Position numbers and translations under genes: made by a program. Of a stretch of 64,000 nucleotides of DNA, positions 56,053-63,957 are shown piece after piece. Within the stretch, counting starts at the first letter, position 1; each line of letters starts with the position of its first letter. The DNA comes from JAICJR01 sp963848495 (lineage in GTDB: Bacteria; Actinomycetota; Thermoleophilia; Solirubrobacterales; Thermoleophilaceae), in the NCBI GenBank assembly GCA_963848495.1, contig CAWKDV010000002.1, positions 1,719,875-1,783,874 on the forward strand, in the 5' to 3' direction. The notes below the pieces were generated by a model, which saw only the letters and a program-made list of their open reading frames with translations, was not told the DNA's origin and did no database searches.

Positions 56053-56798
56053 TTCGATTGGGATGCGATCAGGCACTACTACGAAGCCGGTCACAAACTC
56101 TGGTGAGTGCAAGGCCCGATTCGGCTTCTCGAATGGCGCCTGGGCCACCGCCGTGGCGCGCGGCGACATAGTCTCGCGCGGCCGGCAACACGGGCGGCGT
56201 CGGGCGGGCTCCGCGAGGCTAAGAGAGGGATCCGCGAGATGCTGAAGCGGGGGAGCCCGCGGGCCGAAATCGCCCGCGCGCTCGAGGTATCGAGGCCGAC
56301 GGTCACATACCACGCCAAGCGCCTCGGCTTCCCGTCCGACTCTCGCACCGGCACGCCGCTACGACTGGGTCGCGGTCCAGCGCTACTACGACGAGGGGAA
56401 CTCAATCACCGACTGCCAGGAACGCTTCGGCTTCACTCGGAAGACGTTCGTCGACGCAGTCAACCGTGGCGCCGTCGTCTCCCGCCCCCAGGCGGCGCCC
56501 ATCGCGACTTTTCTGTCGCGGGCAAGCGCCGGGATCGAGGGAACCTGAAGCGCCGCCTCGTCGCCGAGGCCTCAAGAGCCATCAGTGTGAGCGCTGCGGG
56601 CTGGCGGAGTGGCTCGGCGGGCCGCTCTCGATGGAGCTCCACCATGTCAACGGAGACGGTCACGACAACCGGCTCGAGAACCTCGAGCTGCTGTGTCCGA
56701 ACTGCCACAGCCAGACGGAGAACTTCGGCAGCCGAAGAACGTCCGGCTCCGACTTGTCAAAGCGCCTCCGCGCGCGAGGCCACGGCCGCCGCCGATGA
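56053..56798 (+). pseudogene. HNH endonuclease with duplicated N-terminal DNA-reading motifs, frame broken
   Basis: Conceptually about 245 residues, but read from at least three frames. First comes a motif FDWDAIRHYYEAGHKL..CKARFGFSNGAW..AVARGDIVSR, then a helix-turn-helix segment (REMLKRGSPRAEIARALEVSRPTVTYHAKRLGF), then a second copy of the first motif (YDWVAVQRYYDEGNSITDCQERFGF..VSRPQ). The HNH nuclease follows: CERCGL, LHHVNGDGHDNRLENLELLCPNCHS. Frame changes fall near 56100, 56200, 56350, 56500 and 56570. The nuclease ending in frame 0 stops at 56798. Start unclear because of the breaks. A SOS box lies just upstream. Confidence 0.7.
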
Positions 56799-56804
56799 CC
56801 AGAC

Positions 56805-58598
56805 CTAGGCCGCGGCCTGCTCCGCCCAGTCGCGGTACAGCCGCGCGTAGGCCCCGTCGGCGTCGAGCAGCTCCTCGTGAGTGCCCTGCTCGACGATCCG
56901 TCCGTGCTCCATCACGACTATGCGGCCAGCACCCCGGATGGTGGACAGGCGGTGCGCGATCACGACGGCGGTGCGGCCCGCCAGCAGCCGGCGCAGTCCC
57001 TGCTCGATGCGGGCCTCGGTGTTCACGTCGACGTTCGAGGTCGCCTCGTCGAGGATCAGGATGCGCGGATCCGCCACCGCGGCCCGGGCGAAGGCCACCA
57101 GCTGCCGCTGGCCGGCCGAGAGGTGGCCGCCGCGCTCGCCCACCTCCGTGTCGTAGCCCTGCGGCAGCCGCTCGATGAACTCGTGTGCTCCCACGGCGCG
57201 CGCAGCGTCGAGCACCTCCTCATCGGTGGCGTCCGTGCGCCCGAAGGCGATGTTGTCCCGGATTGTGCCCGAGAAGAGGAAGCCCTCCTGCGGGACCAGG
57301 CCGAGCTGCGAGCGCAGTGAGCGCTCGGTCATGTCACGCAGGTCGTGGCCGTCGATCAGCACGCGTCCCTCCGTGGGGTCGTAGAAGCGCGCCACCAGCT
57401 TGGCGAAGGTGGACTTGCCGGCGCCGGTCTCGCCGACGAGCGCGACGGTCTGGCCGGGCGGGACGGTGAGGTTGAGGTCGTGCAGGGCGTACTCGTCGCC
57501 TCCGTAGGAGAAGGACACGTTCTCGAAGCGGATCTCGCCGCGCACGGTCGGCAGCTCGATGGCGGTCGGGCTCTCCACCAGGTCGGGCTCCTCGTCGAGC
57601 AGCTCGAAGACCTTGTCCAGCGCGGCCATGCCCGCCTGGTAGGTGGTGTAGAGCTGGGAGAGCTGCTGGATCGGGTCGAAGAAGCTCTGCAGGTAGAAGA
57701 CGAACGAGGCGAGCACGCCGATCGTCACGTCGCCCGAGCCGTGCACGACCTGGTTGCCGCCGTAGAGCAGGATCGCCGCGGTGGCGACCGCCGAGAGGAA
57801 CTCGACCGACGGGAAGTAGGCCGCGTTGAGGTAGACCGTGGTCATGTTTGCCGAGCGGTTCTCCTCGTTGAGCTCGGCGAAGCGCTCGCGGTGGCGGCCC
57901 TCCTGGTTGAACGCGCGCACCACGCGGATGCCCGACAGCGTCTCCTGCAGATAGGCGGTGACGAAGGCGATCTTCTCGCGCGTGAGGCGGTAGGCCTCTG
58001 CCGACACGATTCGGAAGATCAGGCTGGAGATCAGCAGCACTGGGAAGACCAGGAACGTGATCAGCGCGAGGCCTGGATCAAGGAAGAGCAGGATCGCGGC
58101 CGCGCCGATCAGCGTCAGCCCCGCGGAGAACAGCGTGACCACGCCGTCCGTGACGAGCTGGTCGAGCGCCTCCACGTCGTTCGTGAGCCGGGAGATCACC
58201 ACACCCGTCTTGTTGCGCGAGTAGAAGCCGATCGACAGCCGCTGCAGGTGTTCGAAGATCTCCAGGCGCAGGTCCTGCAGCGCCCGCTGGCCGACCCATT
58301 CGACGAGGTAGGTCTGGGCCCAGGTCGCGCCCCAGTTGACCAGTGCGCTGACCAGGAAGAGCACGACGATCACGTCGAGCGCGCCGATGTCGCCGTTCTT
58401 GATGCCCACGTCGATCGCCCGGCCGGCCAGATATGGCGGCGCCAGCGCAGCCGCCGTGCCGGCAATGAGGAAGATGAACATCACCACCACTCGGGCCCGG
58501 TACGGCTTCAGCAGCTCGAGCAGGCCGCGCAGCTTGCGCACGCGCTGGCTCTCCTGCCGGCGGATCAGCCGCCATGTGCGTCTCAGCCGCCCGCTCAC
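56805..58598 (-). CDS. ABC exporter half-transporter, catalytically complete subunit
   Basis: A 597-residue type IV (ABCB-like) half transporter: six membrane helices (about residues 35-320), then the nucleotide-binding domain with Walker A GETGAGKST, signature HLSAGQRQL and Walker B LILDEATSNVD. The Walker B Glu is present but the signature is LSAGQ instead of LSGGQ. The preceding gene encodes a partner with the opposite differences, so they form a heterodimer. GTG overlaps the partner's stop. Substrate unknown; lipids or drugs are usual. Confidence 0.93.
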   Translation of the reverse strand: MSGRLRRTWRLIRRQESQRVRKLRGLLELLKPYRARVVVMFIFLIAGTAAALAPPYLAGRAIDVGIKNGDIGALDVIVVLFLVSALVNWGATWAQTYLVEWVGQRALQDLRLEIFEHLQRLSIGFYSRNKTGVVISRLTNDVEALDQLVTDGVVTLFSAGLTLIGAAAILLFLDPGLALITFLVFPVLLISSLIFRIVSAEAYRLTREKIAFVTAYLQETLSGIRVVRAFNQEGRHRERFAELNEENRSANMTTVYLNAAYFPSVEFLSAVATAAILLYGGNQVVHGSGDVTIGVLASFVFYLQSFFDPIQQLSQLYTTYQAGMAALDKVFELLDEEPDLVESPTAIELPTVRGEIRFENVSFSYGGDEYALHDLNLTVPPGQTVALVGETGAGKSTFAKLVARFYDPTEGRVLIDGHDLRDMTERSLRSQLGLVPQEGFLFSGTIRDNIAFGRTDATDEEVLDAARAVGAHEFIERLPQGYDTEVGERGGHLSAGQRQLVAFARAAVADPRILILDEATSNVDVNTEARIEQGLRRLLAGRTAVVIAHRLSTIRGAGRIVVMEHGRIVEQGTHEELLDADGAYARLYRDWAEQAAA

Positions 58599-60367
58599 AG
58601 CCCCGCCGCCTCCGATGCCTCGAGCGGCTTGCGGGTCAGGAACACCTGGTCGGGCAGGCCCTTCTCCGCGATCTCCCTGTAGAGGTCCGACTCCTCGAGC
58701 AGGTCCTCGTGTGTGCCGTGGGCGACGATTCGCCCGTCCTCGAGCACCACGATCTCGTCGGCCAGCGCGATCGTCGACAGCCTGTGGGCGATGATGAACG
58801 TGGTCCTGCCCTGGGTGAGCTCGTTGAGCGCGCGGGTGATGCGGCTCTCGGTGGTGGCGTCCACGCTCGAGGTGGCGTCGTCGAGGATGAGGATGCGCGG
58901 GTCCTTGAGCAGCGCCCGTGCGATCGCGATCCGCTGGCGCTGGCCCCCCGAGAGCGTGTAGCCGCGCTCGCCGATCCGCGTGTCGTAGCCCTTCGGCAGG
59001 TCGTCGATGAACTCCTCGGCGCCGGCGCGGCGGGCGGCGTCGCGCACCTCCTCCTCGCTCGCCTCTGGACGCGCGTAGGCGATGTTCTCGCGCACGCTGG
59101 CGGAGAACAGGAACGGGTCGTCAGAGACGAAGGCCACCTCGCGCCGCAGCGAGCCCACGTCGACCTCGCGGACGTCCGCGTCGTCGACGAGCAGCTGGCC
59201 GGAGGTGACGTCGTAGAGCCGCGGCAGCAGCATCACCAGCGTGGACTTGCCGGCGCCGGTTGCGCCAACGAGCGCCACGGTGCGCCCGGCCTCGACGGTG
59301 AGGTCGATGTCCTCGAGTACGGGCCGCTTGCCGTCGTATGAGAAGCTCACGTCGCGCAGCTCCACGCGGCCGCCGCCGGCCGGCAGCGGCGGCGCGCCGG
59401 GCGCGGAGGTGACGCGCGGCTCGCGGTCGAGGATCTCGAACACGCGCGCGCCCGAGGCCACCGCCCGCTGGGCGAGGCCGAGCGCGATCCCGAGCATCCG
59501 CATCGGGCCGGTGAGCATCACCACGTAGCCGTAGAAGGCCACGAACTCGCCGACGGTGATCTGGTGGTGGATCGCCTGCCGCCCGCCCACGAACAGGAGC
59601 GCGGCGAGCCCGAGGTTCGGCAGGAACCCGATGAGGGGGCTGTAGAAGGCGCTCAGCCGGGTGGAGATCATCGACTGGTCGAACACCCGCTTCACCGCGA
59701 CCCGGAAGCGCGCGAGCTGCCGCGCCTCCTGGGCGAACGCCTTGACTACGCGGATGCCGGACACGTTCTCCTCGGCCTCGGCCGTGAGCTCGGCGATGCG
59801 CTGCTGCACCTCCTGAGTGGCCGGCCGGTTCTTGCGGCCGTAGACGAACGCGATCCAGACGACGAACGGCGTGGGGGCCAGCGTGATCGCGGCAAGCCCC
59901 GGGTTGACCGCGATCATCACGGTCGCCGCGATCACGATCGTGATCGACGACTGGGCGATGAAGATCAGGCCGTAGCCGAGGAAGAAGCGCACGGCCTGAA
60001 GGTCGACGGTCGAGCGTGACATCAGCTGCCCCGTCTGCTGCTCGTCGAAGAAGCCGAGCTCGAGCGACTGCAGGTGGCGGTACATCAGGTTGCGCAGGTC
60101 GAACTCGACGGCCAGCGAAACGCGTCCGGCGACCAGCCGGCGCGCGGCGCTGAACGCCAGCCGCAGCAGGGCCGCGGCGAGGATCGCGCCCGCGAGTGGC
60201 CAGAGGTTCGTCTGCCCCCGGCGGATCTGATCGATCGTGCGGCCGACGAGGAACGGGATGGCCACCGTCGTGCCCATCGCGAGACCCGCCAGTAGGAACG
60301 ACCACGCCACGCCGGTGCGATACGGGCGCAGAAAGACGAGTAGCCGCCGGAAGACCTTCACTGCCAC
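58595..60367 (-). CDS. ABC exporter half-transporter, degenerate-site subunit
   Basis: A 590-residue ABCB-like protein: helices about 17-290, Walker A GATGAGKST, signature YTLSGGQRQRIAIARAL and Walker B LILDDATSSVD, where the catalytic Glu is Asp. Combined with the partner's LSAGQ this gives one weak and one strong ATP site, as in heterodimeric exporters of the TM287/288 or BmrCD type. GTG at 60367 or GTG at 60361 could be the start; the latter has a TAAAGT hexamer 8 nt upstream. Confidence 0.93.
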   Translation of the reverse strand: MAVKVFRRLLVFLRPYRTGVAWSFLLAGLAMGTTVAIPFLVGRTIDQIRRGQTNLWPLAGAILAAALLRLAFSAARRLVAGRVSLAVEFDLRNLMYRHLQSLELGFFDEQQTGQLMSRSTVDLQAVRFFLGYGLIFIAQSSITIVIAATVMIAVNPGLAAITLAPTPFVVWIAFVYGRKNRPATQEVQQRIAELTAEAEENVSGIRVVKAFAQEARQLARFRVAVKRVFDQSMISTRLSAFYSPLIGFLPNLGLAALLFVGGRQAIHHQITVGEFVAFYGYVVMLTGPMRMLGIALGLAQRAVASGARVFEILDREPRVTSAPGAPPLPAGGGRVELRDVSFSYDGKRPVLEDIDLTVEAGRTVALVGATGAGKSTLVMLLPRLYDVTSGQLLVDDADVREVDVGSLRREVAFVSDDPFLFSASVRENIAYARPEASEEEVRDAARRAGAEEFIDDLPKGYDTRIGERGYTLSGGQRQRIAIARALLKDPRILILDDATSSVDATTESRITRALNELTQGRTTFIIAHRLSTIALADEIVVLEDGRIVAHGTHEDLLEESDLYREIAEKGLPDQVFLTRKPLEASEAAGL

Positions 60368-60389
60368 TGACTTTACAAAGTGAAGTCAG
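60367..60389 (-). promoter_or_regulatory. Operator-like palindrome over the ABC exporter -10 box
   Basis: The inverted repeat CTGACTTTA / TGAAGTCAG (one mismatch) spans the TAAAGT hexamer (60370-60375) proposed as -10 for the exporter genes, and its centre CTTTACAAAG is itself palindromic. A repressor site is a plausible reading. The TCCTGACTTCAC sequence is shared with the hairpin at 21.5 kb. Confidence 0.4.
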
Positions 60390-60485
60390 GAAACCGGTCG
60401 TCGCGCCGGGGCCGCCCGGCTGAGTCGGACTACCCGGAAAGGCGGTTCACCCGCCCCTCTCCACCTCCAATTTATACCGCACAGG

Positions 60486-60503
60486 GGGGCTTCATGAAGC
60501 CCC
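60486..60503. promoter_or_regulatory. Perfect 18-bp palindrome upstream of the monooxygenase gene
   Basis: GGGGCTTCATGAAGCCCC is a perfect palindrome, 58 bp before the start codon and just after an AT-rich CAATTTATACC stretch that could hold a promoter. It could be an operator or a hairpin in the leader. No regulator gene lies next to it. The rest of 60390-60561 shows no genes. Confidence 0.45.
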
Positions 60504-60561
60504 GGGTCATGCCCCATAATCGCCCGCCGCAAAGCCAGAACCGACAGAATGGAGCAGGAAA

Positions 60562-62034
60562 ATGCAGGCGTCCGAGCATGCTGTGGTGATCGCCGGAGGA
60601 GGGCCGACGGGGATGATGCTGGCGGCGGAGCTGGCGTTGGCGAAGGTCGACGTCGCGGTCGTCGAGAGGCGTCCCGATCACGTGCTCGTCGGCTCACGGG
60701 CCGGCGGTTTTCACTCGCGGACGATCGAGGTGCTGGATCAGCGTGGGGTGGCTGATCGGTTCCTCGCGGAGGGTCGGGTGGCTCAGGCGGCGACGTTCGC
60801 CACGACCGTGCTCGACATGAGCGACTTCCCGACCCGTCATCCGTACTCGCTCGCGATCTGGCAGAACCAGATCGAGCGGATCATGGCCGACTGGGTCGCC
60901 GAGCTGCCGGTGCGGATCCATTACGAACGCGACGTGACGGGCTTCGCGCAGGACGACACCGGCGTCGACGTGGAGCTGTCCGGCGGCGAGTCGTTGCGTG
61001 CGCAGTATCTCGTCGGGTGCGACGGGGGACGCAGCGTCATCCGTAGAGCGGCCGCAATCGAGTTCGCGGGCTGGGATCCGACGAAGAGCAACCTGATCGC
61101 CGAGGTCGAGCTGACCGAGGAACCGCCGCGAGGCGTCCGCCACGACGCCATCGGCGTCCACGGCCTCCACACGATGGAGGACGGGAGGACGGTGCGGGTC
61201 GTCGTGACCGAGCGCCAGCTCGGGCCGAGCAGCGAGCCCACCCTCGACGATCTCAGCGAGGCGCTGATCGCGGTGTTCGGCACCGACTTCGGGGTTCACA
61301 ACCCCACGTGGATCTCCAGGTTCACCGACATGACACGGCAGGCCGTGGCCTACCGCGCCGGACGTGTCCTGCTCGCCGGCGACGCGGCGCACGTGCATTA
61401 CCCGGCGGGCGGACAGGGCCTCAGCCTCGGCGTCCAGGACGCGGTGAACCTCGGCTGGAAGCTGGCCCAGGTGGTCAAGGGGACCTCCCCGGACAGTCTG
61501 CTCGACAGCTACCACGCCGAGCGCCACCCGGTGGGCGCACGGGCGTTGCAGCACACGATGGCCCAGGGAGCGCTCCAGCGCCACGACGAGCGCACCAAGC
61601 CACTCGTCGAGGTCGTGTCGGAGCTCGTGAGCATGGACGAGCCTCGCAAGCGGATCGCCGGGATCGTCTCCGGGCTGGACATCCACTACGACCTCGGCGA
61701 GGGACATCCGCTGCTCGGACGCCGCATGCCCGATCTGGACCTCGTGACCGCGGGCAGCCCGCTCCGGGCCTTCGAGCTGCTGCACGACGCCAAGCCGGTG
61801 CTGCTCAACCTCGCCGAGCCCGGCAGCCTCGACATCGCTCCATGGGACGGCCGGGTCCAGCCGATCGACGCCGAATATGCCGGCCCGTGGGAGCTTCCGG
61901 TGCTCGGCGCGGTCAGCGCTCCGACTGCCGTGGCGGTCCGGCCCGACGGCTACGTCGCCTGGGTGGGTGAGGGCACCGACCTGGGGCTTCCCGAAGCGCT
62001 GACCACCTGGTTCGGAGCGCCCGCAACGGCATAG
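60562..62034 (+). CDS. Class A flavin monooxygenase, rifampicin-monooxygenase (Rox)-like
   Basis: A 490-residue FAD hydroxylase. The FAD-binding GGGPTGMMLAAELAL is near the N-terminus, LVGCDGGRSVIRRAAAI is the DG motif and VLLAGDAAHVHYPAGGQGLSLGVQDAVNLGWKLA is the GD motif; a thioredoxin-like C-terminal domain with little conservation follows. The layout and the GTDFGVHNPTWISRFTDMTRQA stretch resemble rifampicin monooxygenases, which inactivate rifamycins, but related enzymes act on other aromatics. ATG 60562 has GGAGCAGGAA 1-10 nt upstream. Confidence 0.87.
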   Translation: MQASEHAVVIAGGGPTGMMLAAELALAKVDVAVVERRPDHVLVGSRAGGFHSRTIEVLDQRGVADRFLAEGRVAQAATFATTVLDMSDFPTRHPYSLAIWQNQIERIMADWVAELPVRIHYERDVTGFAQDDTGVDVELSGGESLRAQYLVGCDGGRSVIRRAAAIEFAGWDPTKSNLIAEVELTEEPPRGVRHDAIGVHGLHTMEDGRTVRVVVTERQLGPSSEPTLDDLSEALIAVFGTDFGVHNPTWISRFTDMTRQAVAYRAGRVLLAGDAAHVHYPAGGQGLSLGVQDAVNLGWKLAQVVKGTSPDSLLDSYHAERHPVGARALQHTMAQGALQRHDERTKPLVEVVSELVSMDEPRKRIAGIVSGLDIHYDLGEGHPLLGRRMPDLDLVTAGSPLRAFELLHDAKPVLLNLAEPGSLDIAPWDGRVQPIDAEYAGPWELPVLGAVSAPTAVAVRPDGYVAWVGEGTDLGLPEALTTWFGAPATA

Positions 62035-62047
62035 CCACAGACCGAAG

Positions 62048-62090
62048 TAGCTCCGGGTGGACTCGAACCACCGACCTCACCATTATGAGT
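62048..62090 (-). tRNA. 3' half of a tRNA-Met/Ile2 (anticodon CAT), fragment
   Basis: On the minus strand the sequence reads anticodon loop CTCATAA, 3' anticodon stem TGGTG, variable loop, T arm GGTGG-TTCGAGT-CCACC, acceptor CGGAGCT and discriminator A. The 5' half is absent: upstream bases pair with the anticodon stem only partly (three of five). This is what integration of a mobile element into the 3' end of a tRNA gene leaves behind. It is not a functional tRNA. Confidence 0.75.
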
Positions 62091-62206
62091 GGGCCTCAGG
62101 GCGAAAACGGCGACGACGAGCGGTGACGGGCGGGACAGGATTTCGCTGAAAACTGCCTATTCCGCCGTCGGCCATTGATCGACGTTCTCCGGGGCTCGTC
62201 GAACTC

Positions 62207-62227
62207 GTGGACCCTCGGTGGACCCTC
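62207..62227 (+). repeat. Direct repeat GTGGACCCTC x2
   Basis: Two perfect copies of GTGGACCCTC separated by one G lie between the tRNA fragment and hicA. Short direct repeats near an attachment site can be recombinase arm-binding sites; this is an inference. Confidence 0.5.
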
Positions 62228-62277
62228 AAGAGGATCTCGCCGGGCCGTCCGGCTGCTCCGTGAGCATGCGCGGCCCC

Positions 62278-62466
62278 ATGAAGGTCCGTGAGATCATCAG
62301 ACTGATCGAGGAAGACGGCTGGCGTCAGGTCGCCACGCGCGGCAGCCATCGCCAGTTCAAGCATCCGAGCAGGCCCGGACGAGTCACAGTGGCCGGCAGG
62401 CCATCGGACGACTTGCACCCGAAGACCCAGGCGAGCATCCTTCGCCAGGCCGGACTTCGACGATGA
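62278..62466 (+). CDS. hicA: HicA-family mRNA interferase toxin
   Basis: A 62-residue double-stranded-RNA-binding-fold toxin. MKVREIIRLIEEDGW is the first helix region, the catalytic His is H24 in RGSHRQFKHP, and VTVAGRPSDDLHPKTQASILRQAGL completes the fold. ATG 62278 matches the family start; the frame upstream to 62218 is unsupported. It is followed by hicB with ATGA overlap, toxin first as is common. Cleaves mRNA when free of HicB. Confidence 0.9.
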   Translation: MKVREIIRLIEEDGWRQVATRGSHRQFKHPSRPGRVTVAGRPSDDLHPKTQASILRQAGLRR

Positions 62467-62714
62467 CCGACTTCGCACAACAAGCTGAGCGCTATCTCGT
62501 CCTCATCGAGGGCGGGCCTCCATCGAACTACTCGGCGTGGTCGCCGGATGTCCCTGGCTGCGTGGCCACGGGGGATTCGCTCGAGCAGGTAGAGCGCGAG
62601 ATGCGCGAGGCGATCGCGTTCCACCTTGAGGGCCTCGCCGAGGACGGCGAGTCGCTGCCGGAGCCCTCGGGTCCTGGCGTCTACGTCGAGCGGAAGCCGC
62701 CTGCGGCGGCGTAG
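62463..62714 (+). CDS. hicB: HicB-family antitoxin, short form
   Basis: An 83-residue partner of HicA. The HicB core is YLVLIEGGPPSNYSAWSPDVPGCVATGDSLEQVEREMREAI. The C-terminus (PSGPGVYVERKPPAAA) is too short to hold a DNA-binding HTH or RHH domain, so autorepression must differ from that of longer HicB proteins. Overlaps hicA by 4 bp. Confidence 0.9.
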   Translation: MTDFAQQAERYLVLIEGGPPSNYSAWSPDVPGCVATGDSLEQVEREMREAIAFHLEGLAEDGESLPEPSGPGVYVERKPPAAA

Positions 62715-62740
62715 GGCCCTGTGCTCGGTGGCAGCAATCC

Positions 62741-62770
62741 GAAGGCGGTGCTGGTGCCTCCGCCGCCTTC
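62741..62770. terminator. Hairpin after hicB
   Basis: GAAGGCGG (62741-62748) and CCGCCTTC (62763-62770) form an 8-bp stem with a 14-nt loop between two convergent genes, so it probably terminates both. Confidence 0.45.
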
Positions 62771-62806
62771 ATGGCTGTGGAGGTCCCGCGCTGGGGAGAG
62801 TCTGCG

Positions 62807-63811
62807 TCACTTGAGCCGCAGCGTGCGCGAGCTGTGCTGGTCGCCGTCCTCCAGGGTTTCGAGGCGGAAGGTCCTGGCGCGGTGCGGCAGCCGGTACCTC
62901 AGCCAGCCCCTGGTGCTCCCGTAGCTCAGGTGTGGGCGGACCTGCCGGCTTCTGGGTTGGCCGGCGGCGCCCGCCGAGGTGGCAAAGAAGAGGGCTTGTC
63001 CGTCGTAGCCCCTGTCGAGCGCAAAGTCGACCCGCAGGAGCGAACCGCGCCGACGCCCTGCGAGCCGTCGGACTCGGGGAGCGTTCAGCAGGTCCATCCA
63101 ATCGCGCGGGTGTCCGGAGCCCAGCAGCCGCCCGCTGGCGTCCGTGAGCGTCCAAGTCGTGCCGGTCACCTTCACTTCCAGCCGGCTGTCGGGCGTGACA
63201 GTCACGGGCCGGAAGAGCACCGCCTGTGGAACCAGGCTCACGTTGCCGGTTAGCCAGTCGGGGTTTGGAAGTGAGACTGACGCCCAGACCAGGAGGTGGC
63301 TTGACGGCGTCATCACCTGGATGACCGGTGGCGCTTGCGGATCGAGCTCCTCAACTTCTAACGGCGTCGTTTGATCTAGCGAGCCGCCCGGAGGGTCGAG
63401 GCGTGCGATCTCGCGATCGTTGTACATCAGGTCACCGATGATGATCGGATCGCACACCGTCAAAGCCAGCCCCGGGTTGTCGCTCGGCCGCTCGGACCCC
63501 GCACAGTCGAGGAACTCCCAGATCGGGTCTTGAGGCCCGGATCGCGGGGTGGCGGCACGGCTCCCGGTCGCCACCATCAGGCACAGGACGATGGCTCCCA
63601 CCACCACGCCTAGTCGGATTAGTCGTTGCAGTAAAGGCACTGGCCCCTCCCCAACGGTTATCGGCAGATTCCTCCGCCGAGCCGAGTTCACCCGGAGGTG
63701 GACGCGTTGCTTGACGAGTTTCGCCACCTCTTCCCAGGGCAGCCGGAGCCGACCGCGATCTGTCGGGAGATCTGGGATGGCGTGGGAGCGCAGCAGGCTG
63801 AAGAGCCTCAT
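62807..63811 (-). CDS. Membrane-anchored protein of unknown function
   Basis: A 334-residue frame with a basic N-terminus, one membrane helix (about residues 67-84; RLIRLGVVVGAIVLCLMVA) and a mostly extracytoplasmic rest including DPIIIGDLMYNDREIARLDPPGG and ALDRGYDGQALFFATSAGAAGQ. The C-terminal stretch (SSRTLRLK) is basic. No family is recognised. The ATG at 63811 is uncertain, and the gene lies inside the putative integrated element, so it may be element-borne. Confidence 0.55.
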   Translation of the reverse strand: MRLFSLLRSHAIPDLPTDRGRLRLPWEEVAKLVKQRVHLRVNSARRRNLPITVGEGPVPLLQRLIRLGVVVGAIVLCLMVATGSRAATPRSGPQDPIWEFLDCAGSERPSDNPGLALTVCDPIIIGDLMYNDREIARLDPPGGSLDQTTPLEVEELDPQAPPVIQVMTPSSHLLVWASVSLPNPDWLTGNVSLVPQAVLFRPVTVTPDSRLEVKVTGTTWTLTDASGRLLGSGHPRDWMDLLNAPRVRRLAGRRRGSLLRVDFALDRGYDGQALFFATSAGAAGQPRSRQVRPHLSYGSTRGWLRYRLPHRARTFRLETLEDGDQHSSRTLRLK

Positions 63812-63925
63812 GGTCTCGTCGAGTTCGAGAGCGTGCGCGTGGTGCCCCTCGCCGCGTAAGCCCAGAGGGCCGAATCAGAACCTACGTTCCCTGAACGCGG
63901 CTGTTACCTCTTCCAAAACGCTTCC

Positions 63926-63957
63926 AAGGGGGCCGAGAGGAAAGTGGTGGCCCCCTT
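63926..63957. terminator. Inverted repeat near the right edge of the window
   Basis: AAGGGGGCC (63926-63934) pairs with GGCCCCCTT (63949-63957) across a 14-nt loop. It is followed by AAAGGAAAAGCCGGCC..GGGCCTTT, a weaker imperfect hairpin at the end of the window. Bases 63812-63925 show no gene. Confidence 0.4.

Noticed and set aside
55994..56245. An 83-residue independent protein before the HNH gene
   Set aside because: Its middle part (CKARFGFSNGAWATAVARGD) belongs to the first repeated motif of the HNH protein, so it is a piece of that broken gene.
60390..60561. Riboswitch upstream of the monooxygenase
   Set aside because: Only a perfect palindrome is seen; no known riboswitch core could be matched.
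62048..62090. Intact tRNA-Met
   Set aside because: The 5' half is missing and the anticodon stem pairs at three of five positions only.
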